From contig NZ_FOKT01000005.1 in NCBI RefSeq assembly GCF_900112305.1, positions 186,001 through 250,000 of the forward strand: DNA of 64,000 bases, in the 5' to 3' direction. Of this stretch, positions 53,786-61,380 are shown piece by piece. Position 1 is the first letter of the stretch. Each line of letters starts with the position of its first letter. This stretch comes from Microbulbifer thermotolerans (GTDB lineage Bacteria; Pseudomonadota; Gammaproteobacteria; Pseudomonadales; Cellvibrionaceae). The notes under the pieces were generated by a model that ran no database searches, was not told the origin of the DNA, and saw only the letters and a program-made list of their open reading frames with translations. The translations under genes and the position numbers were made by a program.

Positions 53786-56341
53786 TTAACGACAGATTTT
53801 GTCAGTGATTTTCCGGGGCGTTTCCTTTTGGGTGCAGAGCTGGGCAAATGTAGGTAAAGAAAACCAGTCTGCACTCATTCCCTGGTCCAAAAGTTGATCT
53901 ATATATACTGAGGCTGAACGATACTCTCTCGCCAGCAAATATATTTGTGCTGATACATATTTAACGTTTGTATCTTCTGGGTACTCTCGGTTTAATTTGT
54001 ATATAAGTGTTATCGCATCGGAGATGTTGCCCAAGTATGCGATTGAAAGTGCTCTGTAAATTTTTGCTTCAATGTTAGAGCTTCCCTCTGTTAATTGAAG
54101 AATTTTTTCATATTGGTTTTTCTGTAGTTCTTTGTTGTTTGTAATGGTATATATCTCAGCAATATTGGCTAATGTTGTCAGGTTGTCGGGAGCTATTTCT
54201 AATGCGTTTTTATAATTGACTAGTGCGGCTTCGTAATTTTTTTGAAGAAGATTTGCAACTCCCAGGTTGGAGTGGTCGTGCCAGCTGAGGGATTCCTGCG
54301 GAATTTTTGAAATTGCTGACAATGCTTGTGGGTATTCTCCCATTTCTATTAGTATAGCGCCGAGAAGCCCATAAGAGCTCCAGTGTTCTGGGTATTTCTG
54401 TATGATTCTCTCTAGTATTTTTTTGGAGTTTGGGTAATCGCCATTTCCAAAATAGTTTAAAGCAAGCAAATATAAGTTCGATTTCGAGGGATTGATTTCG
54501 GCTGCCTTGTTGGCGTAACGTATTCCTGAGTCGTATTTGCCCTGGATATATAGAGATTTTGCGTATTTCGCTATTATTTCAGCCGGCGGGAAATCGAGTG
54601 CAAGTAATTGAGGTAACAGGGCATCAAAAGCCTCTCTATTGGTGTCATATGTTCTTAGCCAGAGTTCAAGCTCTAATATTGTTCGCTCTCCAATTCCTTG
54701 CGATTTTGCTTTTGATAGCGCCTCCACCCCCATTGCTATGAGTTCAGACTTATTTGTGCTTACATAAAGAGATGTAACGGCTTTTATGTATGCTCGATAC
54801 AAATTTTCATTTTTGGGATATCGTAAAAGGAGGTTGTCTAACAACTTCAAGTCAGACTCGCTGATAAGCCTTTTTTCTGAACGAGCAATTATGTCCAGGT
54901 ATACTTCATAATCCTCATCGCCCATTAGTTCTGGAGTGGACGCGTGGCGAATATAGTTGGGTGAAAAGAGATAAGTCGCTGTGTTGGAAACCCGATAGCT
55001 TGATTCTTGCTTCTTATCCGTTAAGAGCACAAAGCTTGCTTGTTGTTTTATCTGGCCATCTGCCGGCCCAATCCGCTGCAATTCAATCTCGCATCGCACC
55101 CGAGCACACTCCAGCCGTGCCAGCAGGGCGTCTGTTACCCCTTTGTCCCTGAGCGCCTGCAACTGCGCATCAAAATCCTGCCCCTCCTTCGGGGTAAAAC
55201 TGACCAGCGCAGAGGCCTTGAGCCGCGAGGCTGCATTCATCATTGCCTGCCGCACCATAGCTGCGGTTAGCTCTTTGGCGTTTTCTTCGCCGCGCACTTC
55301 ACCGTTGATCTCCACGGGAAGTACAGCGATATATTGTGGGTCCAGGCGGGTGGCGTACTCCCAGCCGAAGTAACCGGCGATGCCCATTGCGACAAAGCCC
55401 GTGGCACCGGTGAGTGCGCGCAGAACCCGGCGGCGCCTGCTGGGAGGCTTGCGCAATAGCTGGGTTACGGTGGCGGAGAACTCCCGGGTATCGGTATCGT
55501 CCGTCTGGTGCTGGTAGAGAAAGTCCAGAGCCTCGTACACCTGTTGGGCGGACTGGGGGCGCTGTTGTGGATCCTTGTGCAGCAGCCTGTCCAGCAGTGC
55601 TGCCACTGGCTCGGGGATACCGGGCCAAGCGTGTCCCGGCGGAAGATGGGGCTCGTTGACGATGCGGTGCGCCAACGCAAGGGCACCGTTCTCGCCTTGG
55701 TCAAAAGGTTTGCGGCCGCACAGTAGCTCATAGGCGATGGTGCCGAGGCTAAAGAGATCGCTGCGCGTATCGAGGGGCTGGCCCTTCAACTGTTCCGGCG
55801 ACATTGCCTCAACAGTACCCGCAACATGGTCCTCGCGGGTGATATTCTGGGCGTCCTCATTTTGGGACTTGGCGATACCGAAGTCACTGATCTTGGCGGT
55901 GCCATCGATGGTGATCAGGATATTATCGGGCTTGAGGTCGCGGTGGATGATGCCGAGTTTGTGGGCAGCGGTAAGACCCTTGCAGATCTGCATCAGCAGG
56001 CTGAGCTTGTCCCGCAGCGGGGCGGAGTGTTCGCGCATCCATTCTTTGAGAGAGGTTCCGTCGATGTATTCCATCACCAGGGCGATACCGGCGGGCTCTT
56101 CGAGCACGTCGTAGAGCTGCACGATATTGGGATGGTTAAGCTTGGCCAGCAGTTGAGCTTCGCTCTGGATTCTGGCACCAGCGGATGCACTGGTGGCGTC
56201 TTTGCGCAACTTTTTGATAGCCACTTGGCGTTGCAGGCGGGTGTCCCTGGCCAGGTAGACAATGCCCATGCCGCCAGCGCCGAGCGTGCGTTCAATCTGG
56301 TAGCGCCCCAGTTGTTCTTGTTCCGATTCGGCGATTTCCAT
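53786..56341 (-). CDS. Ser/Thr protein kinase with transmembrane helix and TPR repeats
   Basis: 851 aa. The kinase domain covers about 14-275: GAGGMG loop 21-26, VAIKK lysine 43, HRDLKPDN 133-140 (catalytic D135), DFG 153-155, MSPEQ 180-184. A basic juxtamembrane stretch (PPSRRRR) and a helix (about 307-327) follow, then an extracytoplasmic region, then TPR-type repeats from about 560 to 800 ('YPEHWSSYGLLGAILIEMGEYPQALSAI', 'NLGVANLLQKNYEAALVNYKNALEIAP'). The first half is GC-rich while about 53.8-55.0 kb is distinctly AT-rich, so the gene looks mosaic. FHA proteins on both sides are candidate readers of its phosphorylation. Confidence 0.9.
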   Translation of the reverse strand: MEIAESEQEQLGRYQIERTLGAGGMGIVYLARDTRLQRQVAIKKLRKDATSASAGARIQSEAQLLAKLNHPNIVQLYDVLEEPAGIALVMEYIDGTSLKEWMREHSAPLRDKLSLLMQICKGLTAAHKLGIIHRDLKPDNILITIDGTAKISDFGIAKSQNEDAQNITREDHVAGTVEAMSPEQLKGQPLDTRSDLFSLGTIAYELLCGRKPFDQGENGALALAHRIVNEPHLPPGHAWPGIPEPVAALLDRLLHKDPQQRPQSAQQVYEALDFLYQHQTDDTDTREFSATVTQLLRKPPSRRRRVLRALTGATGFVAMGIAGYFGWEYATRLDPQYIAVLPVEINGEVRGEENAKELTAAMVRQAMMNAASRLKASALVSFTPKEGQDFDAQLQALRDKGVTDALLARLECARVRCEIELQRIGPADGQIKQQASFVLLTDKKQESSYRVSNTATYLFSPNYIRHASTPELMGDEDYEVYLDIIARSEKRLISESDLKLLDNLLLRYPKNENLYRAYIKAVTSLYVSTNKSELIAMGVEALSKAKSQGIGERTILELELWLRTYDTNREAFDALLPQLLALDFPPAEIIAKYAKSLYIQGKYDSGIRYANKAAEINPSKSNLYLLALNYFGNGDYPNSKKILERIIQKYPEHWSSYGLLGAILIEMGEYPQALSAISKIPQESLSWHDHSNLGVANLLQKNYEAALVNYKNALEIAPDNLTTLANIAEIYTITNNKELQKNQYEKILQLTEGSSNIEAKIYRALSIAYLGNISDAITLIYKLNREYPEDTNVKYVSAQIYLLAREYRSASVYIDQLLDQGMSADWFSLPTFAQLCTQKETPRKITDKICR

Positions 56342-56642
56342 GACTTTATTCTTGTTGGTGGTTCTCTTATTGGCTGATTCGTTTATATCCTGGTTGCCAG
56401 TTGCGCCAGCGGAGTGCCTAGTTTACTGCCAAAGTACAATGTCTACTATTTTCGCGCCAGCTTGGCCGATATTGAATGTGCTCTTCCCTTTGATCGAGGG
56501 CGTACTCTTTGGAAGCGGGGCGTTGCTTGTTGGTCTAGGGCTTCCACTTCTTGACAGAATCGCAGAAACATATTGAAAGTGTGATATTGCTCACATAATG
56601 CTGGCCTGTCCGCTGGGGGAGATGTGACAGCTGCCGGAGAAG
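56342..56642. other. Kinase upstream region, duplicated at 57027-57170
   Basis: The 301-bp spacer holds no gene. The part just before the kinase start contains TAGTTTACTGC, CCAAA and GCGCCA in the same order as the sequence before the broken kinase copy (57105-57146: TAGTTTACTGC, GCCAAAACTAC, GCGCCATC), so the duplication included promoter-proximal DNA. Confidence 0.5.
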
Positions 56643-56719
56643 CTATGTCACAGCCCCGCCTGGCTTATTGGCGTATCTGGGAGACTTGGGGAGAGGTAGT
56701 AGAAAAGGCCGCTTGAGCG

Positions 56720-57026
56720 CGCACTCTTTTCTTTGAGAGAGATACCTTCGCCATATTCCATCACCAGGGCGATACCGCGGGCCTTCGGGCACGTCGTAGG
56801 GCTGCACGATATTGGGGTGGTTAAGCTTGGCCAGCAGTTGAGCTTCGCTCTGGATTCTGGCACCAGCGGATGCACTGGTGACGTCTTTTCCCAACTTGTT
56901 GATAGCCGCTTGGCACTGCAGGTGGGTGTCCCTGGTCAAGTAGACAATGCCCATGCAGCCAGCGCCGAGCGTGCGTTCAATCTGGTGGCGCCCCAGTTGT
57001 TCTTGTTCCGATTCGGCGATTTCCAT
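56720..57026 (-). pseudogene. Broken partial duplicate of the Ser/Thr kinase 5' end
   Basis: Starts MEIAESEQEQLGRHQIERTL and matches the first ~100 residues of the neighbouring kinase almost residue for residue. Differences include VAIKK to AAINK, which removes the ATP-binding lysine, and GAGGMG to GAGCMG. Two single-base losses near 56778-56792 shift the frame, after which similarity continues in another frame (IALVMEYGEGISLKE) and stops around 56720. It is a tandem-type duplication followed by decay. Confidence 0.85.
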
Positions 57027-57174
57027 GGATTTAGTGTTGTTGGTGATTATTTACTTCAAAAACTCCAGTTGCCCCCGGTGGTTAGTTGCGGTGGCGGAGC
57101 GCATAGTTTACTGCTGCTTTGCCAAAACTACGATTTTGGCGCCATCTGAAAACATAGTGGCGGTGGTGATCTAG

Positions 57175-57387
57175 GGAGTCTCTGATTAATTCACCTCAGC
57201 ACAGTCGTTGGTTCCGGGGCGCTCAGGTAATGGGATGGGTATTTTGAAAACGCACGAGTACTTCCCTGTAGCTCCGCCGGATACCTCCTTGCATCCGACG
57301 GTTTCGAAATATCCATCCCACCACCTGAGCTTCTCACTTGGGTGATATGTCTCTTTGTCGTGCAGGAGCCAATTAATTAGAGGCTCC
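57175..57387 (+). repeat. 213-bp inverted-repeat element, copy B
   Basis: The left end GGAGTCTCTGATTAATTCAC and the right end AATTAATTAGAGGCTCC are inverted repeats; CTAG flanks both sides (57171-57174, 57388-57391). The central core AACGCACGAGTACTTCCCTG is identical to copy A, in the same orientation. It sits directly upstream of the kinase pseudogene fragment. Confidence 0.85.
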
Positions 57388-57391
57388 CTAG

Positions 57392-57747
57392 GCACTGCCA
57401 CAGCAGTTTGGGGGCAGTAGTGTAGGCGGGTTTACCACGAGCCAGCATCAGCAATGGCCCACAAGGGCTGTGCGAATCGGGACTCGCGGCAATTCCCGGA
57501 TTGCCCGCCAGCTATAGGCCAAGAGGTGGTGTAGGCTGAAGCGCCCGGAAGGTCCAGTTATCTCTTTTTTATCCGTCAGAAGGCCGGCTTATTCCACTGA
57601 GGCGGGTTCTTGATCCATGCTTCAAGTGTGCCGTATTAACGCCTCTTGCAGATTGTTGGCGCTTACTTGCTTAAACAGAGCAGTCGGTGTATCGCAGACA
57701 AGAAGCTCACCGGTATACCTGAGCGAGATTCGGTCTTAGCACTCCTC
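57392..57747. other. Spacer between repeat B and ABC ATPase remnant
   Basis: 356 bp with stop codons in all frames and no recognised site. It probably contains more of the decayed ABC transporter region on the minus strand, but I could not align it. Confidence 0.3.
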
Positions 57748-57971
57748 CTATTTCATAAAGTGGGAGGACGTGAAAAATGATAATGCCGTACTCGCGGGAG
57801 AGGCATATGAGCAGTTGCCTGATGCGATTGTGGGTAGCCGGGCCCACGCCGCAAGTGGGCTTGTCCAGAATCGGCAGGTCCGGGTTGTACGCCCAGTGCG
57901 CAACACAATCCCATTTTCTGCTTCATGCCTCCAGACCGCTTGCCGGCTGGTCGCCCTCCGAAAGGCCGCAG
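57748..57971 (-). pseudogene. Frameshifted fragment of an ABC transporter ATP-binding protein
   Basis: Read leftward, one frame gives FGGRPAGKRSGGMKQKMGLCCAL (split here: FGGRPAGKR, then SGGMKQKMGL), the ABC signature region. The next frame continues NPDLPILDKPTCGVGPATHN, a damaged Walker B/D-loop (normally LLILDEPTTGVDP), and RIRQLLICLSREYGI. A third frame then gives FTSSHFM, the H-loop (…SSHFM). The order is right but at least two frameshifts and several key substitutions (E to K, D to G) show it is dead. No Walker A half is present. Confidence 0.65.
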
Positions 57972-58045
57972 TACTGGTCGTTTCCTGTAGACGCCGAGTC
58001 TGTCGGTGGCGCTGAGTGCCGGTGAGTCCGCACGGCCCTCTTTGT

Positions 58046-59032
58046 TTAATCAGGCTGTGCTTTTTCAGGCTGTGCCATGCGGGACTCCAGCTGTGCCCCT
58101 TTGTAGATTTCAAAGTGGCTGCAGCCGAGGCGGATCTCCCATGAGCGGCGTTCCACCAGGCTTGAGGTATCTATGGCATCTGGCAGTGTCTCCGCGATTT
58201 GTTTGCGAGCGCGAAAGATCTGCGTGTTGAGATGGTTGGCGGTAATACCCAGCTCGCGGGTGACCAGCTGGATGGAGACCCAACCCTGGGCGTCCGGATC
58301 GGCGCCCTGCTGTATGTCGCGGATGCGAGCTCGAGCCAAGTACAGTAGCAGGTAATTGTGCGTGCGGGCGGGCAGGTCTTTTTTCATATCTTCCCGGCGC
58401 AGCTGCAGCTGTACGTGTTCCTCGTGATGGCTGACTGTGAAGCGCAGTGCAAAGTCAGTGATAGACAGCCGTTGCAGGGATAGTTCCTTGGTTGCTCCCT
58501 GATTCTCGGCGAGGAACAGTTGCCAGCTGTGTCGGCCGCAGTCGATGCGTTCACCGTGCTTGACGACTGTAGCGCTTTCACTGCCGCTGGGTGTGCCGGT
58601 GATCTCGTAGAGCCACTGTCCGGTGAGTGGATTGAAATGCAGGCTTGCCAACGGATCGCTCTCGTCCGGAAGCAGGTGGTACTGCTCCAGCGGCAATGCT
58701 TCACCGGTGCGCAGATCAATGAGCAGGTTTTCCGGCGCGTCGAGACTTTCGACCACCCACAACGGGTTGCTGGCGCGGCCGAACGCGATTCGGTCACCCT
58801 GCTGCAGTGGGTAGTTTTTTGCGGGCACTAACTGTTGGCCGTTGACCCAGGTGCCGTTGCGGCTGAGGTCGCGAATTATCCAGTGGGTTCCCGTCCACTG
58901 GATTGCCGCGTGGATACCGGAAATCTCGCTGCTGGTGATACGTGTATCCACGGCGTCCTGACGGCGGCCGATAGTGTGGTGCGCCATCAGGTAGACGGGT
59001 TGATCCTTATCTGGATGCTGCAAGCAAGCCAT
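58046..59032 (-). CDS. FHA domain protein with C-terminal winged-helix-like domain
   Basis: 328 aa, no membrane segment. The FHA domain spans about 1-95 ('HHTIGRRQDAVDTRITSSEISGIHAAIQW', 'WIIRDLSRNGTWVNGQQLVPAKNYPLQQGDRIAFG'). The middle is beta-rich. Residues about 228-290 ('RTHNYLLLYLARARIRDIQQG', 'GWVSIQLVTRELGITANHLNTQIFRARKQIAE') look like a winged-helix DNA-binding domain. A phosphothreonine reader joined to a DNA-binding domain would suit a kinase-controlled transcription factor. AAAGGA precedes ATG 59032. The kinase lies 1.7 kb downstream of it on the same strand. Confidence 0.82.
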   Translation of the reverse strand: MACLQHPDKDQPVYLMAHHTIGRRQDAVDTRITSSEISGIHAAIQWTGTHWIIRDLSRNGTWVNGQQLVPAKNYPLQQGDRIAFGRASNPLWVVESLDAPENLLIDLRTGEALPLEQYHLLPDESDPLASLHFNPLTGQWLYEITGTPSGSESATVVKHGERIDCGRHSWQLFLAENQGATKELSLQRLSITDFALRFTVSHHEEHVQLQLRREDMKKDLPARTHNYLLLYLARARIRDIQQGADPDAQGWVSIQLVTRELGITANHLNTQIFRARKQIAETLPDAIDTSSLVERRSWEIRLGCSHFEIYKGAQLESRMAQPEKAQPD

Positions 59033-59508
59033 GCTTTTGTCCTTTCCCCCTTATGGCCTTTTAGGGTTTTGCGCTCCAAGGCTCAAACAAGGCAGGTGGC
59101 GCAGTGGCGGGATGCTTTGCACGCAGTGGGAAAACCGATGGGGCATATTATGAGGTTTTCATTTCGCCCGGCGCAGCTATTTTGCCGCAGAAAAGCGATG
59201 CCGATCTCAATGCTTTCACATTGTGGGCCGAGCCCCTGGGGCCCGTGGCAAAGCCGCTTCTTGCAGCGCTGTTGAAATTGTTATCGCGCCCTGTCTTGAG
59301 TAAGCAAGCGCTAACCATGCGGTTGGCGACTACTTTAGTGTTGTTGCACCATTTATACCGAAGTTGCGCTCAATTGCAACGATTGAGTGCTGCGGCAAAC
59401 GTATCTTACGGATATTTGTTCTGGCGCATAATTCTTTTATGAGAATTGTACCTGTTTGGCAAGAGGGTGGGGAGTGATTATTAAATTCATTGCTGGTCCC
59501 GACTGTTG
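59033..59508. other. Spacer upstream of the FHA/winged-helix gene
   Basis: No supported gene. A 112-codon frame at 59104-59442 (+) has no ribosome site, no recognised family and an unusual composition, so it is not called. The promoter for the leftward FHA gene should be here. Confidence 0.35.
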
Positions 59509-59673
59509 GGGGCTTCTAATTAAGGGGCTCAGTTCACTTCACGCAGTAGCAGTGGTGGGGGGCGCTCAGGCCATAGGGTGGTGTTCCGAAAATTCTTGGG
59601 TGGACTTTAGTAGCTCCTGTCCCCGCATCCCCAGAAAATTTTTACTGCTGGGAAACGAATTAATCAGGGGCCC
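59509..59673 (+). repeat. Shortened copy F of the inverted-repeat element
   Basis: The left end GGGCTTCTAATTAAGGGGC and right end CGAATTAATCAGGGGCC match the terminal repeats. GGGGCGCTCAGGCCATAGGGTGG, and CCCCAGAAAATTTTTACTGCTGGG near the right side, match copy A's interior. The central core is reduced. Boundaries are approximate and no clear target duplication is visible. Confidence 0.65.
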
Positions 59674-59729
59674 CTTAAAATTCTAGGTATGGCGTATCGG
59701 GTTTTGGAGAATTTATGCAGTGGGCTGGA

Positions 59730-59820
59730 TGTTTCGAAACACGCGAGTAGGTCTCTGTTGTTCCGCCGATAATTCCATATATTCGACGTTTCGAGGTGCG
59801 CATTCGATCACCGGAGCTTC
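59730..59820 (+). repeat. Decayed central part of another element copy
   Basis: GGATGTTTCGAAACACGCGAGTAGG…CTGTTGTTCCGCCG and ATTCGACGTTTCGAGGTGC…CGATCACCGGAGCTTCTC follow the order of the copy A/B interior. Terminal repeats are absent. It lies immediately after copy F and before the end of ectR. Confidence 0.5.
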
Positions 59821-59871
59821 TCTCTGCGTCCGATGAACCTTTTAACCATCAGGTAAATAAGCCCGAGATTT

Positions 59872-60384
59872 CTACATGTCTCCCTCTTCTCCGGGCGGCA
59901 GTTGGCGGCTATCTTTGCGATCCAGCTCACCGACATCCAGCACCGGCGATGCATCTATATGTTCCGCATCCATCATCCGTGCTACCCGCTGTAGGGACGA
60001 GATAATCATCGACTGCTCCCAGTCGCGCAGGTCGCGAAATTGACGCACGAAGTGCTCCTGCAAAGGGGTGGGGGCGTCGCGCAGTATTTCCATGCCCTTG
60101 TCGGTTAAATAGGCGTGTACTTTGCGTTTGTCCTTTGAGGAGCGCTCCCGATACACCAGATTGCGTTTCTCCAGCCGGTCGAGAATGGTGGTCACGGTCG
60201 CCTGACTGAGGCTGATCTCCTGTGCAAGGGCACCGATGGTCAGCTGGCCCTTCTCGCGGATTGCCTGCATCAGCAGTAGCTGCGGCGCGGTGAGTCCAGC
60301 CGTCTTAACCAATTGCTTTGAGTGCAGGTCGGTGGCGCGGATCAGCCGTCGCAGGGTGATCAGTACCTCTTCGATTTTGTCCAT
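59872..60384 (-). CDS. ectR: MarR-family regulator of ectoine genes (EctR-like)
   Basis: 170 aa with a MarR winged helix-turn-helix: 'TAPQLLLMQAIREKGQLTIGALAQEISLSQATVTTILDRLEKRNLVYRERSSKDKRKVHAYLTDKG'. Transcribed away from ectABC, like EctR1 of methylotrophs, which represses ectABC-ask. Two candidate operators are in the 302-bp gap to ectA. The C-terminal tail (DASPVLDVGELDRKDSRQLP) is polar and unusual for MarR. The start at ATG 60384 lacks a strong Shine-Dalgarno. Confidence 0.85.
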   Translation of the reverse strand: MDKIEEVLITLRRLIRATDLHSKQLVKTAGLTAPQLLLMQAIREKGQLTIGALAQEISLSQATVTTILDRLEKRNLVYRERSSKDKRKVHAYLTDKGMEILRDAPTPLQEHFVRQFRDLRDWEQSMIISSLQRVARMMDAEHIDASPVLDVGELDRKDSRQLPPGEEGDM

Positions 60385-60560
60385 TTTCAGCGCGTCTTGT
60401 TGCTTGTCGGGGCTCGTTTGCGGCCGACTTTAGGGCCTGTTCGTGGATTGTCAATCGCCTGTTCTTCGCTGGCGTGTGCCTCTCTCCGGCGGCTGATGCC
60501 GCTCCCGTTTGACTGGATGGTGCCCGGTTTCCCAGTAAGCCGTCCTTGCTAGTGGGTATT

Positions 60561-60578
60561 TATTTAGAGTACTATGGA
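60561..60578 (+). promoter_or_regulatory. Candidate EctR operator 1
   Basis: TATTTAGAGTACTATGGA agrees at 15 of 18 positions with the EctR1 site I recall for Methylomicrobium alcaliphilum (TATTTAGT-GT-ACTATATA). It lies between divergent ectR and ectA, about 110 nt before ectA. Confidence 0.55.
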
Positions 60579-60581
60579 AAA

Positions 60582-60605
60582 AATTATTTAGAGTCGTAAA
60601 TAATT
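60582..60605 (+). promoter_or_regulatory. Candidate EctR operator 2 (perfect inverted repeat)
   Basis: AATTATTTA (60582-60590) and TAAATAATT (60597-60605) are exact inverted repeats around GAGTCG. It repeats TTATTTAGAGT from operator 1 with a start-to-start distance of 24 bp. Downstream to 60686 is AT-rich leader/promoter sequence with no unambiguous -35/-10. Confidence 0.55.
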
Positions 60606-60686
60606 TTGAAACAAATGGGTCAAATTTGATCTGAAATACTGAAAAAATGCGTAAAATCCAGTTTTTGTGTTCAAGTTAACAGTTTG

Positions 60687-61328
60687 ATGACTAAAGGAAA
60701 TGATTGGGGCGCCACGAGCGATACAACGCCTAGTGGCAATAGCGTGCACAGGCAGGGTGAAAGCCCGCAGGACGAAACCGGCGTGTCACAGGGCGAAAAG
60801 ATCCGGGCCCAGCAGGGCTCAGTGTCGAAGAAGGTTCTGTTGCGCGAACCGGTCAGTGAGGACGGTGCCGCAGTGCACCGACTGATCAGCCGCTGCCCCC
60901 CTCTGGACGAAAACTCCCTCTATTGCAATCTGCTTCAAGCCTCTCACTTCGCGAGTACCAGTGTCGCCGCGGAGGTTGACCGTGAACTGGTTGGTTTTGT
61001 CTCCGGCTATCTGATCCCGCAGCGCCCGGACACGCTGTTTGTCTGGCAAGTGGCGGTGGCGGAAGAAGTCCGCGGTCTCGGTCTGGCGGGCCGAATGGTC
61101 CGCGAAATACTGGGCCGCCCGGGCTGTGGGCAGGTTAGACATCTGGAAACCACCATTACCCCGGATAACGCTGCCTCTTGGGCTCTGTTTCGGGGGCTCG
61201 CGCGCAAGCTCGGCTCGACTTGCACGGAGGCGGTGATGTTCGACCGCGAGCGCCATTTTTTCGGCCTGCACGACAGCGAAATACTGTTGCGCATAGGTCC
61301 TTTTTCTCCGGGGGCAGTCGCAGGCTAA
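60687..61328 (+). CDS. ectA: L-2,4-diaminobutyrate N-acetyltransferase
   Basis: GNAT enzyme acetylating diaminobutyrate, second ectoine-specific step. The core 'LREPVSEDGAAVHRLISRCPPLDENSLYCNLLQASHFASTSVAAE', 'TLFVWQVAVAEEVRGLGLAGRMVREIL' (acetyl-CoA loop), 'LETTITPDNAASWALFRGLAR' and 'MFDRERHFFGLHDSEILLRIGP' is complete. From ATG 60687 the protein is 213 aa; the first ~45 residues are polar and low-complexity and exceed the usual length, so a GTG near 60828 may be the real start. Confidence 0.93.
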   Translation: MTKGNDWGATSDTTPSGNSVHRQGESPQDETGVSQGEKIRAQQGSVSKKVLLREPVSEDGAAVHRLISRCPPLDENSLYCNLLQASHFASTSVAAEVDRELVGFVSGYLIPQRPDTLFVWQVAVAEEVRGLGLAGRMVREILGRPGCGQVRHLETTITPDNAASWALFRGLARKLGSTCTEAVMFDRERHFFGLHDSEILLRIGPFSPGAVAG

Positions 61329-61380
61329 AACTGCAGCTTCCCCAACTGAACCGACAATTCCCGAATCCAAGGTTGCCGAT

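Noticed and set aside
59104..59442. 112-aa frame upstream of ectR
   Set aside because: No Shine-Dalgarno, no recognisable family, atypical composition in a region of repeats and decay.
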